DNA of 39,365 nt from Polyrhizophydium stewartii (lineage: Eukaryota > Chytridiomycota > Chytridiomycetes > Rhizophydiales). The notes under the pieces were generated by a model. It did no database searches. It saw nothing but the letters and a program-made list of their open reading frames with translations, and was not told the DNA's origin. Within the stretch, counting starts at the first letter, position 1; each line of letters opens with the position of its first letter. The stretch is from contig JADGIZ010000029.1 in assembly GCA_027604665.1 (NCBI GenBank), positions 1 through 39,365 of the forward strand. The letters are read 5' to 3'. Made by a program: the position numbers and the translations under genes. Shown here piece by piece: positions 23,985-34,865 of the stretch.

Positions 23985-24024
23985 GAATCGGCCGTGAGGG
24001 CGATTCCCACTGACGTGGTGAATC
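23985..24024 (+). repeat. Double-hairpin element, X = GAATC
   Basis: GAATCG (23985-23990), hairpin GCCGTGAGGG, CGATTC (24001-24006), hairpin CCAC-TGAC-GTGG, GAATC (24020-24024). Outer words are direct repeats and the middle word is the reverse complement. The flanks are AT-rich spacer. Confidence 0.75.
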
Positions 24025-24308
24025 TAATGATTTGAGTGCATCAAGTCTTGATACCATATAATTAACTTTATTATAAATGATACAACCAAAATGATCTAGA
24101 AGAATTAGAATTATTTATTATGGCTTCTTGAGGGACATCAAAAAGTTCGTACAGTATAAAATTCATGACCTTGTCCTATTGGATATTTAAGTAAATTACC
24201 AAACTATTTAGAGGAATAAATAAGACCACCTAATTCATTTCTTTCAGAATTATTAATAATGACTACAATAATTTTGAGGTATCAGCAAAGGTTAATTCCT
24301 GATGAAAT

Positions 24309-24340
24309 CGTGGAGGTGAACGCAGTGAGCGTCCACCTCG
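24309..24340 (+). repeat. GTGGAGGTG palindromic element, short form
   Basis: CGTGGAGGTGAACGC-AGT-GAGCGTCCACCTCG. The outer stem CGTGGA(C)GGTG/CACCTC is the same as at 25019 and 27896, but the inner core is a short GCAGTGAGC rather than ACCGCGGGGCGGGC. Confidence 0.75.
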
Positions 24341-24454
24341 ATGTTAATTGATATTCTGGTTAGAAAGGGGTTTATTAAGATTAAGGAAATCATTAGAGGA
24401 ACAATGATAGTAGGATGATCAGTTAAGCATAGATGACGGATCCAATAGAAATTA

Positions 24455-24494
24455 GAGTTGCCGCGTCCGCGGGAACTCGCCCTTCGGCCGAGTT
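24455..24494 (+). repeat. Double-hairpin element, X = GAGTT
   Basis: GAGTT (24455-24459), hairpin GCCGCGTCCGCGG, AACTC (24474-24478), hairpin GCCCTTCGGCC, GAGTT (24490-24494). It is an inverted relative of 27520-27560, which uses AACTCG as its outer word and has the two hairpins in opposite order. Confidence 0.75.
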
Positions 24495-25018
24495 TTCATG
24501 GAGTGATATTCGGGATTTGCCCGTAGCTAAAAGGGAGGCAGATAGACGGGGGTGCTGAATACTATATAATTAAGAAGAGAAATAACAAGGTTTTATGATC
24601 ACAAATGAAAGATGCCTATCAAGCTAGTCTGCCCCCGATCTTACGAATCTATTAAAAACACTAGCTTCAGTCATTAATCCAGGTGTAGTGAGACAGCACT
24701 ATCTTCTAAATCTCCACTACATAGATCAATTACAGTAATAATGACGAGACAACCAACACCATCTAAATCTAATCAACAATCATATTTGCTGACAAAGATC
24801 ACGTAACTAATTTACAAGCCCTAATCATGAATTCCTAGCAATTCAGCCTTTTGTAACCTATTCTGCTTCAGAGCACCCTGTCTGGCTATTTACGCATCAT
24901 CTCATTGCATTGCATTCGATTCGCTTTGATGGGCCCGCCCGCGACCTGGTGCTCACTCTTTTACCGCTACTAGTCTTTACCCTATTCTAGCTCCAATAGA
25001 TGGTATAAATTAAATGAT

Positions 25019-25059
25019 CGTGGAGGTGAACGCACCGCGGGGCGGGCACGTCCACCTCG
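25019..25059 (+). repeat. GTGGAGGTG palindromic element, long form
   Basis: GTGGAGGTGAACGC, core ACCGCGGGGCGGGC, then ACGTCCACCTCG. By eye the element is identical to 27896-27935, and in inverted orientation matches 13884-13921 closely. Confidence 0.8.
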
Positions 25060-25084
25060 AAGAAATCATTAATGCCGAATTCGA

Positions 25085-25143
25085 TCGAGCCATCGCCCCC
25101 ATTGGAGGCTAGTTGATGGGCTAGAAGGATTAAATGAATAGAC
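25085..25143 (+). repeat. 59-bp dispersed repeat, copy 1
   Basis: TCGAGCCATCGCCCCCATTG through GAATAGAC matches 27453-27511 over 59 positions with one difference (TAAATG versus TACATG). It contains an imperfect CCATCGCCCCC/GATGGGC pairing. Unlike most repeats here it is not a simple palindrome. Confidence 0.85.
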
Positions 25144-25804
25144 ACTACAGAGTTAATGGGTAAACCATCATAAGCATTGCTAAAGGGATGAGTAATCCTT
25201 ACTACAACAATTGATAAACGATCAGACTGAATGTTTCTGTAATGGCTATTGTTTATTTATGGCTTGAGTACAAGGTGAATCACACGTAAGTGGGACAGCG
25301 TAGCTATGAGTGAAAGGTTTCAATTGATATTAACAATTCCATGGATTTTGAGGTTAGTTGGATAGATCTAATCCATGCCAAAGGCATGTCATTATGAAGT
25401 TAATATGTGAGATTAATCTACAGTGGAATCCATTGTTGAATCTCTCAACTAGTGTTACCCCCACTCTATAGAGTGGGCAAATTAGTACTTGATAATTAGA
25501 AAGGAGAGTGTTTATTCCATTCAAAGCTAGTCGATGGAAGTCTAACCTTTAAGGGTGAAAGATTCAAAGGATCAATTGAATCCAAGAAGTAATAACCATT
25601 AATAGTCCAGAGTCAATAAATGATTGACATCCTATGTGTATGCTTAAAGGTTACAAGAAGTAGAACCAATTGAGTGATTTACCAATGGCTAGGTAAGGTG
25701 ATCATGTTTTCACCTTACTAAACGTAAGCACAAATTCTCAAATCCAAGGATAATAGAAGAGTAAATGAACCCATGAAACACAGGATATTTACCAATGAAG
25801 GTTA

Positions 25805-26414
25805 GAACAGTTCCAGTCAGCTTCGTTTACTGTTAAATATATTTATTATAAGGGAATTGATAAACATAGTAAGCCAAGGAAGAAATTTCAAAATAAAGGA
25901 TTCCAATGCTTCGTATTCAACGTCAAGTAACTTTCTAATTATGGGTGGAATGCAAAGCATGATGTTAACTCTAAAGATCAAACTATCCGTCGAAGACAAG
26001 ATCAAGTGTCACGTATTCAATCCCAATATTTGAACCCATTTTAGACAACCCTGAAGAAAGAATCTGGAATATCCCAGCTTCGCTGGTCAATGGTGAGGCG
26101 AATGCTTGGATCACCAAGTTCTAGTATTAGTTTCCATTGGCTTTATGCGGTAAGCGTTTATCACCTTCCATTTTAAGGATGAAGCAGGGAGTTGCCAATA
26201 GGAAATAATCTCACTCTTATGCATAAACAATATTTGAGTGGGCTTATCAAAAATCATTATAACATTAGTTGACACTCCAATTCTGAATGAGACTCTGTTG
26301 CCTTCTATCATTGGCTTGTGTATTCAATTTAGTTTATAGAAGATGTTTAACAGATTTTTCCATTGCTTACTTAGAAACCTCAATTGTTTAAGAATTTCCA
26401 TTGGGATCACCTTT
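25805..26414 (-). other. 203-codon minus-strand frame interrupted only by TGA
   Basis: Read on the minus strand in the frame whose triplets start at positions 2 mod 3, no TAA or TAG occurs from 26414 down to 25805. TGA occurs five times (near 26326, 26111, 26087, 26018 and 25817). TAA closes both ends. The part at 26111-26311 is repeated exactly at 26657-26857 because of the 546-bp duplication. Nothing in it is recognised. If TGA were tryptophan it would be a single ORF, but the cox1 exon uses only TGG and gives no support. The left-end TAA-containing palindrome GATCACC-TTTTA-GGTGATC (about 26405-26423) looks inserted. Confidence 0.3.
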
Positions 26415-27119
26415 TAGGTGATCACTTGGTTGATCGATATAGTTGCATAAGTATCAGCATCCTAGGGGTCATTCTACAAACGATCCAATACTATTTTGTG
26501 ATTAGATCAGTGGATCCATTTATGAATTTATCCAACTAGTCGTTTGAAAGATTCTAAGAATTCTGTTACCAATATTTGAACCCATTTTAGACAACCCTGA
26601 AGAAAGAATCTGGAATATCCCAGCTTCGCTGGTCAATGGTGAGGCGAATGCTTGGATCACCAAGTTCTAGTATTAGTTTCCATTGGCTTTATGCGGTAAG
26701 CGTTTATCACCTTCCATTTTAAGGATGAAGCAGGGAGTTGCCAATAGGAAATAATCTCACTCTTATGCATAAACAATATTTGAGTGGGCTTATCAAAAAT
26801 CATTATAACATTAGTTGACACTCCAATTCTGAATGAGACTCTGTTGCCTTCTATCATTGGCTTGTGTATTCAATTTAGTTTATAGAAGATGTTTAACAGA
26901 TTTTTCCATTGCTTACTTAGAAACCTCAATTGTTTAAGAATTTCCATTGGGATCACCTTTTAGGTGATCACTTGGTTGATCGATATAGTTGCATAAGTAT
27001 CAGCATCCTAGGGGTCATTCTACAAACGATCCAATACTATTTTGTGATTAGATCAGTGGATCCATTTATGAATTTATCCAACTAGTCGTTTGAAAGATTC
27101 TAAGAATTCTGTTACCAAT
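26023..27119. repeat. Perfect tandem duplication, 546-bp unit x 2
   Basis: Unit 1 is 26023-26568 and unit 2 is 26569-27114, identical by eye. A CCAAT word is present at 26023, 26569 and 27115, so the event looks microhomology-flanked like the 493-bp duplication. Both copies contain the same minus-strand 66-codon frame and a CCAGC-TTC-GCTGG hairpin. Confidence 0.95.
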
Positions 27120-27452
27120 TATCAATATCCAAACATGTTGATGGATCGATAAATCTCTTAATAGTTTAGGAATCACCTAATCAGTAGTACTCTCTGAATA
27201 TTGTATACTGGAGCCAATCAGGTGCAACTACTTGTTTGCCATCCAATCCCTATTTGTATACCGAACCATCATTTGGAATCTTCTTTGTGATGTCATGATA
27301 AACTGCCTCAGTGATCTGAATTTCCAAACATCTTATGAAATAACTCAATAATAGCAACCTTATTTAAAGATGGCATATCCACCAAAGGACAATAAATTCT
27401 CATTCAATAATTTAGATTAGGAGTTTAAGCTTACTCATTTTTGCCATGATCT

Positions 27453-27511
27453 TCGAGCCATCGCCCCCATTGGAGGCTAGTTGATGGGCTAGAAGGATTA
27501 CATGAATAGAC
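27453..27511 (+). repeat. 59-bp dispersed repeat, copy 2
   Basis: Partner of 25085-25143, in the same orientation about 2.4 kb away. The double-hairpin element at 27520-27560 starts 8 bp downstream of this copy but not of the other. Confidence 0.85.
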
Positions 27512-27519
27512 TGGATCAC

Positions 27520-27560
27520 AACTCGGCCTCAGGGCGAGTTCCCGCATCCGCGGCAACTCG
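27520..27560 (+). repeat. Double-hairpin element, X = AACTCG
   Basis: AACTCG (27520-27525), hairpin GCCTCAGGG, CGAGTT (27535-27540), hairpin CCCGCATCCGCGGC, AACTCG (27555-27560). Six-base outer words are perfect direct repeats; the middle word is their exact reverse complement. Confidence 0.78.
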
Positions 27561-30500
27561 AGTCGATTAATACTAACATTATCTTTTAGGGCTATCAAAC
27601 TGACAACTCCGGTCAAAACTAGGCTGATAATCATAGGGAGCAATTGCGTCGCTTATTTTGCAGACGCGGTGGATCTCTCCTTTATATTAAATTAAGTTCG
27701 GGCCCTAACAGCACCAGATCAACATGGGAATCCTAGATGTGCCATTATTGGTATTTTCTGTATAAGGTCTACTTTAATTAGTTGATGACCCTATGGGTCA
27801 TCCATGAAAAAAGAGAATAACCTAATTAATGAACTCAGTTACTCTATTAGAGCTTCACCAGTGTTGCTAGTAGGATCCAGAATAGATATACAATAGTGGA
27901 GGTGAACGCACCGCGGGGCGGGCACGTCCACCTCGATCAAATGGTTACTGATTATTCATCCCTCCTTAAAGTATTCTACTGATTCTTAATTAACAGACAC
28001 CCGTTAGCTATAGACATGATCTGTACACATGGCGGGATAATAACCTAAGATATTCCGTATTTCTGTTAAGGTAAGAGATGGGCCCGGTAACCTGCCTAAA
28101 TAGGTTTATAGACACCAATCAAGAAAACGTCGAGGCTTCTTCGGCGCGGATGCGCGGCTGACGCGAGATCGATAAATGGGCTCACGCGCTCTGATCATTT
28201 GCTCTTATAACTTCATCACTATTGTGATTGTATAAATTGGAATGGATGTATACATCTTAATTGGCTTTACATAGAAGGTATGTTCAATTTAACCTAAAAA
28301 AGTAATTATTATAGGATAATGAATCTTGCTCCTATTAGTTCTGACCTATTTATTATAATGATTGATTAAATCGACTTTAGTCGATGGATAGATAAATTCA
28401 GATTCCGTTATATAATGAATAGTTATCGATCCTCTGGATCGACAAATAGTAGTTTGCCACCAACTACAAGTTCTATTGATCAACAAAGATGGCCGCCCTT
28501 TTAAATAGGCTAGTACAATATAGAAGAATTTTGAGTAGTAAAAAAGGGGTAAGCAGTCATTTAGATAAACTTAATGACCAATTATGAATTACGTCAAATA
28601 TATTAAGCTCTAATTAACTGCACCCACACTAATATGGGGCATGAGCAATAAAGTGATTGGTTTGGCCCCCTCTAGGGGCTAATTCTGACATTTAACAGCC
28701 CACTAGCATTTACCTCACCTAAATGGGAGGGTCACAATACGCTACGGAGTCGCTCCCAATCGCGCCCAAAAGCGCGTCCATGCAGGACGGTAGGAACCCC
28801 CTTTAGAGACCCGGCTGATCTGGGCTAAGCCTAATTAAGATAAAGATTGCATAAATATTCCGAATTGTTTTCTTAGAACCACCAAAGGTGGTGCAAAATA
28901 TGATTGTAACAGGATTAAACAATTGAGATTTTATAGAAACATCTATGATGTTCTTCATTTGATTTTGAGGTTAGACATAATCAGGTAGTTTGGAGGGCCT
29001 CCGGCCCAGCTGTCACCCAAAGGGTGGGTGGCTAATAGAGGTCAAAATTAACATAAGTATTAATGACGATTCTTAAGAATGGCCGCCCAATCTAGCTCAT
29101 TGTCAAACTTGAAGATTCCAAACCCAATCAAAGACTTAATAAGCATTGCCCATCAGACTCCCAGATGAACATAGAATCCGAATTTATTTATTCAAGCGGA
29201 GCCACACCGAATCTGACAAACTATTACAGCGTGTAGATTTGAGAGATTAAAGAATACATTAAGATAGGCTTTTTATGTAAGAAAATCAATTTGGCTTAAA
29301 ACCAATTTAAAAGAGATTGCTCTAATCTATACTAAATCTTCTTTGATAGAGTAACATTTGAATTGCGGATCGGTAACTACCGATCCATTTAAACTTCACC
29401 CTAATGTCTTTAAATGAGCTTTCCTAAGAACATCTATTTTAACAGCTTAGTAGACTTAATCCAAAATCTTTAAACTAATATGTATCTTTTAAGCTTAATA
29501 TGATTAATTGATTACAGTGGCTAGAATCACTAAGTTGCTGACTAATGAAAAGCTAATCCCTCTAAAATTAATATTATTTTTAGTATAACTATTTAATGAG
29601 AGCTTCTCCCTTGCTAAGTAATAGATATTATAGTTAATTATATCCAGAATTAAAGAAATCAAAATGGACAATCATAACACAAATGCCAAAGGCGTTTTAT
29701 ACCTTTAGAGTTGGATAATGGTCTTATCCTTAAATAAAATGTAGGGATTACTATACTACAGACCCTCAATTTGAGTATCATTAATATTCTGAACTTAAAA
29801 TCATTAGAAATGATTTGAGTAGGTATGTTCATTAAGAGTACATCAATCCCATTCTACTTTTAGAGGTCTACTTCTAAGGACTTATGTTATCTAAGTTAAT
29901 TCTGATTCCTTGTTGAGGATTTGCTAGCTCTTGAGTTCACTACATATGTATCTCTAAATATTTGGTTAGGATGAATAATAGAGGATGATCCATAGGGTCA
30001 CCCATTAAATCAAATCCATTACTCATATATACCCAAACAAAATAACAGCTCGCAAACGTCTAGAAATAGCGATCTTTCTGTGTCACCTAGAGCGCCGTGC
30101 GACGATTACCATGGATCAAAGCATCCTAACTCGGAGGCGTATTATGGAGTTTGACTATAATAGTGGAACTTTAAGGGTGACAGGTAGAAACCAGCAGCAC
30201 AGAGTTCGCGCTCGCCACTGCCGGCCCTATGCGGAGTCACAAATTAATTAAACTGGTTTGTTTGGAGGGGTAGCTTTATAAAAGATCTAGACCAAAGTCT
30301 CCTTGATTCCGATTCAATCTATTTGGTGGGAAGGCTCCACCTAGGCCTAGGAGTGACAGTGTAAACCTTCGAAGCAATCAGTCCAAAGTGGCCACAAATC
30401 ATGTACATGAGTTTATCTATGGTTGGCTGATATAGCCTTCGGGATCTACAGGCTAATAAAGAGTAGGAGATTTTGGGTAATGGCTAAATTCTTTTCCTTC

Positions 30501-30894
30501 GGGGCTAGCATTTCTCTAAATATTATCCTAGATTACCTGAGCGACACATCTGCCTACTCCAAACAGACTCTCTAACTCAAAGGAGGATTATAGCTAAACC
30601 AGAGTAAATTCTTTAGGTATGAAATAAGGAGCAATGTCTAAAATTCTTAAGTATCTGTTTTATGACTTACATCCCCGGGAGTACATAAGATCTTCGCAAC
30701 TTCGTTGCTAGTCCATCCCAGTACAATCCGCGGCGGATGCCGCTCCAAGATCTATTATTTTGCATGCCACTACAAGGTGCTAAATTATCACGTGAGTAGG
30801 TCTACAGACTACAAGATAAGCTACATAAGCATTTTTGATCTTGACTCAATTAATCATCGCACTATGTGCGACTCTTTCTTTTCATTTCTTCTTC
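27561..30894. other. Spacer, mixed composition
   Basis: About 3.3 kb without a recognised gene. It includes a 22-nt GC sequence at 28144-28165 (GCGCGGATGCGCGGCTGACG plus CG) that is identical to 39063-39084 inside the cox1 intron, small hairpins (28660-28690, 28741-28760, 28980-29000), a GCCGCTCC module at about 30728, and a segment at 30100-30600 that superficially resembles structured RNA but lacks conserved rRNA words. The plus-strand frame 30705-30986 runs through two palindromes and is not supported. Confidence 0.4.
27896..27935 (+). repeat. GTGGAGGTG palindromic element, long form
   Basis: Same stem and core as 25019-25059. The core of 14 GC bases is conserved across three copies, in both orientations. 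Confidence 0.8.
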
Positions 30895-30941
30895 AGCGGT
30901 CCGATTCTATAAAGCCGATCTATGATCGGCGGAGGACCGCT
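30895..30941 (+). repeat. AGCGGTCC-stem element, inner hairpin GCCGATC
   Basis: Outer stem AGCGGTCC (30895-30902) pairs with GGACCGCT (30934-30941). The inner hairpin is GCCGATC-TAT-GATCGGC. The element at 32882-32925 keeps the same outer stem but has an unrelated inner hairpin. Confidence 0.75.
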
Positions 30942-32881
30942 ATCATTTATCAACAAAATCGGTCGATACGTAAAAGGGGACGTTGACGTCCCCCTTAAAA
31001 TATGGTTTGAAATCCAACGAGCATAGGTGGGCCCCCTTTTTCAGAATAGAATGCTTCTATTTTGTAATTTCTGCTTCAGCAACTACGTTGCTCCATTGAA
31101 GCGTATTGATGTTCTAAAATTGATCTAATACCAATTAAGCTTAAGTGATACTACTAGAGCTATCTTCGGTCTTGGCTTTCATCGATATTATTTATTGTTT
31201 CAGCTCTGTCGACCCTTTAGCAGGGGATGTGTTGCAGCTACCATAATTCGCCTGATTACCAAAATAGTCTAGAGTCTACTCCATGTATTAAATAACTTCA
31301 CCAAATAAGAGAGAACATAGACGAGAGCTTCTTTATAAACTGGAAGTGGTTGAATAACCCTATGATCTCCAATACGTCTGATCGAGAGTAATAAGGTGGT
31401 ACAAGAGCCGCTTCTTTGATGCTCAACTTATCGCACCTTCGGTGCTGGAACCGTGAAAACACGTTTAAAAACAAATCGGAGCCTTTCCTTGAGCTCTTCT
31501 AAACGACTTTCTCTAGTCGATGAATTTTTAAGATGATCGTGAAACACTTAGCAATTGGGTTATTTTAAGTAAGTTGTATAATTAAAGAGTAAAGTGTAGC
31601 GTAGCAAGGAAACACCCGGGAAGATAAAGAACCAAATAAACCATTGAATTACTCTCCCTCGTCTTCGTCAAAGATCTCTCAAATTCGGATAAACCTCCGC
31701 GGCAATTCTGTTCTCAATATAAAAGGGTTTAATAATTTACTACAGGTTGGTTAGTTTAGTTCTAAGTCGCTAAGCCGCTTATGATTAGGAAGAGTTCAGA
31801 CAAGATCAAGAAAATAGGTGCAAATCCTGTAATTATTGGATCAAAGCAACCACCGAAGGTGGTTCGCCTCCTTTCAAGTTGATGATTAAGCTAAAAACTT
31901 AGAAGCATCCAGACGGTAGCCTAATGGCCTCCTTTTCTTATACATAAATGACCTCCGTATGGAGGGACAACTTAGGTGAATAACTACAAAATACTCCGCT
32001 CACGGCCCGATGGGCCCGCCCTTTTCGGGCGGGGGGGGTCCCGTTGGGCGACGTCAACGGTTTCTGCCGCGGCTATGCCGCTCCAAATTATTGGGTGGTG
32101 CTGCACAGAGGCGTTGCATATTCGCAAAGCTGCCTATTTGGGGAAGAACTCTTCTATAAGACCTATGGTATCAAATACGATCACCTATACAAATAGCTAC
32201 GGGTCCTCAAGGGACCCTATACAGGATGTTAGATCGCACCGCCGCTTAAGTTTCATGGTAGAGACTATCTAGGTTGTTTGTGAAGGTCTAAGGTACATAT
32301 CGCTACGTAACTACGAGTTCTACTAGAGGCACAGCATAGGTACCGTCGTCATTTCTTAGAGTACTCTAATAGGTAATGGTGCTTGATTTTAGTATGATCT
32401 AGGCCTATGACGATCTCTTAGACAACTTACTAATATTATTCTATAGTACCAGCTTAAGAGGAGCTTCTGTTGCTTATTACCTTCTTAGGTCCTCTTCACT
32501 AATCAATTTGATCTCCATTCCTGCTAAGATTCAGTGAGATCCTCCCCTAAAATACTTGTAGGTGTATTCTCATTACACCTTGGTTATTACATGAACCTTC
32601 AGCTTTCCTGTTAACACGCACCAGAGGTGCTTCTCATTAAAAACACCTACGGTGGCTGATCCAACTGAAGGCTACCTCTCCCTTTTAACCAAATACAATT
32701 GGCAAATTTGACTAAACTCCGACCAGTCTCAGTTAAGGTTCAATCGCGCCGTGGCGTCGCCTCAGAAGTTCTTCTGAGGCCCGGGACTAGAAGTCCCGGG
32801 GGGGGGCCCCCCTAAGGGGGGCCCCGCCACTCCGCTCCGCTGCGTGATTATTCAGTTGTTTTTGTTCTTTCTTTTGTTCTT
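30942..32881. other. Spacer with GC clusters
   Basis: No gene recognised. Includes the second 29-bp repeat (31681-31709), a GC cluster at about 31998-32085 (GGGCCCGCCC-TTTTC-GGGCGGG, then GACGTCAACGG and GCCGCGGCTATGCCGCTCC), and a composite at 32745-32850 with a 22-bp palindrome (32759-32780), CCGGGACTAGAAGTCCCGG and GGGGCCCCCCTAAGGGGGGC. The plus-strand frame 31976-32272 crosses the first cluster and is not supported. Confidence 0.45.
31681..31709 (+). repeat. 29-bp dispersed repeat, copy 2
   Basis: Identical to 15409-15437 and in the same orientation. Confidence 0.8.
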
Positions 32882-32925
32882 AGCGGTCCGCCCCTATCAA
32901 GGCGGCTTGGCCGCCGGAGGACCGC
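32882..32925 (+). repeat. AGCGGTCC-stem element, inner hairpin GGCGGC
   Basis: Outer stem AGCGGTCC (32882-32889) and GGACCGC (32919-32925) as at 30895, but the inner hairpin is GGCGGC-TTG-GCCGCC. A third, shorter relative is GCGGACC-GGA-GGTCC at about 37161. Confidence 0.75.
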
Positions 32926-33481
32926 GCCCTTTTATTAGACCAAAGGTGTGCGACCACCGAACTAAATAGCAATGATCCTTGAGAGGTGGACCACCATAGC
33001 GAGCTTGATTCATCTACTTCGTCGATCATCGAGCAGATGCCCGTAGCTAATGCAAATGGGTGAGGGCAGTCAGTTTTGAGATACAATTTCCATATTTTCA
33101 GTGAGGACTTTATAGTAGAATTCTAATAATTGATAAGGAGAATAATTAGTAAGTTCGGGGAGAATAAACCAAATGACGTATGAATGACAAAGTGTAATGA
33201 TAGAATTAGAAAGAAGTTCTCGAATGTACTCCAATAAATACTTGAGGAGGGTACTATATAATAGAAGCAATATGCGACATCTGAGTAAAAGGAAATCGCG
33301 TCATGGCCGCGGCCGCGGCGACCGGGTAGCGAATAGAGGTGGCCCATCACGAGCCGCTGGATAATTGTGGAAGTTGAGCGGAACCTCAATCATTACTAAA
33401 ATAATCTATCTATTTTAACCAATTAATCCGAGAAATGAGTGGAAGGCTTCATTGTTGAAGCAAGAATAAATGGATAAGGGG

Positions 33482-33556
33482 CACCTGGTCTAGACGGCCC
33501 CCCAAGAGCGAGCCCCGGTATAGCAAGGGGCGAAGTGTACCAAGTCAGACCAGGTG
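33482..33556 (+). repeat. 75-bp inverted-repeat structure
   Basis: CACCTGGTCT (33482-33491) is perfectly complementary to AGACCAGGTG (33547-33556). Between them lie GGCCCCCC and a GCCCC-GGTATAGCAA-GGGGC hairpin. Length and terminal sequence recall the 81-bp CCTGGGTCTGG element, but the two are not clearly homologous. A single arm, CCAGACCAGGTG, is found near 6500. It could be a folded RNA or a palindromic insertion. Confidence 0.6.
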
Positions 33557-34865
33557 GTATACTGCCGATATCGGAGGATTCGTGATACTCATTCTATATA
33601 AGTACAATTCTAATCCATATTTAAGCCTTAAGAGATACTCCTTTTACCTTAATTAATATGTGATAGATAACAGAGGTAAACTACCAAATAACCCATAACA
33701 AAATATTAAGCCGGATCTCATCTCAATTCAGTTTATCACAATCAGCGGCGGATGCCGCTCCGAGATTGTTATTTATCTGGTAACCTACATGCAGTATGAG
33801 AAGCCTTTACTCCTTGGCACCTACCTACGGTTGGGCTGGTTTAGTAAATAGTCTGGATGCAAATGATGTAATAACCCACCAAGAGGATAGTCCAGAGTAT
33901 TGGTACTATATTAGAACTTTTCTTATAGCTCAGACATAAGATATCACAACCTATTTACAGAGAATTAATGATTCTTTTAAGGTTAAGCTATTGGGTATAA
34001 ACCATTAAACAAGAGCGATCGCTTGATAATTGATTGTGAGTTTTAGAGGTTTTTAGCTCCAGAATCTTCTAATACCAATTGTAACAATAAACTTCACTTC
34101 TAACTACTCAAATTAGCTACAGCTGCATTACTCTGACCTACTTCACCTAATAATACTTTGTACCACCGTTAGAACTTTGAGACTATTCGAAAGTGCCTAG
34201 TCGCTCTTTTTAGCCTTCCCTAATCTAAGAGTATCTAAGATCTTCAGCACAAAAGGCAGCAGCTACAAAACATTGTCGAATTCTAAATCATGGTTATGTA
34301 CGTCAAAGTTGGATGAGTCGAGCTGAATATTCATTATCTACGTTCAAACGCCTCTATGGCTTATATAGCCCTTTGCTTTTCTGTAGGATCATGTTTAATA
34401 ATTTAGTTATTCTATTTAGCTTTTGTTCCATTTTGAGATCATTGCCTAATTATAGTTTATCAATACAATCCTAATGGCCAAAGCGGCCTGAGCGGGATCT
34501 AGGTGAACAAGCTTATGTCCGCTTCGTGGTAAATAAGCGCGTGAGACGGTTGAGCTTTTAATTGATTAAGTCCTGATGGAAAGACTCCGGATGAAGGACT
34601 TCCACATCTATTTGCCCGCATTCATCTTAACAATCAGGAATTGTCTACCTATAAGTAATCATTGATTGCTGGGTCTACCTTAATTCAACACCATCGATCT
34701 TTTATCGATTCGCTCAATTTGAAGTGATAAACTTAGTTGATCCAGCTACAAAATAGCTTCGAGGTTGCGGTTTCTGGCTCCGCCCGATCGCTAGTCGCCG
34801 AAGGAACATCACGAACGGAGAAAGTGATGGCAGAGGGGTCCCCTTTGTGAGTGAGACAACTCCCT

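Larger units (their letters stand above)
24025..25804. other. Spacer with palindromic elements
   Basis: No gene recognised. Frames on both strands around 24100-24330 and 24560-24900 look protein-like in short stretches when TAG is sense, but they shift frame and match nothing I know. A diverged relative of the 81-bp element (ATTCGATTCGC...GATGGGCCCGCCC) lies near 24900-24960. Three palindromic elements and one 59-bp repeat are listed separately. Confidence 0.4.

Noticed and set aside
24050..24900. Short protein-like readings on the minus strand
   Set aside because: In AT-rich DNA with TAG as sense, many frames give plausible-looking peptides. These shift frame often and match no family I can name.
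26111..26857. Two identical 66-codon minus-strand ORFs as a gene pair
   Set aside because: They are identical because they lie in the 546-bp tandem duplication; neither has a recognised family.
30100..30600. Segment that looks like rRNA or another structured RNA
   Set aside because: None of the conserved small- or large-subunit words (530 loop, 790 region, decoding site, peptidyl-transferase and sarcin-ricin loops) is present on either strand.
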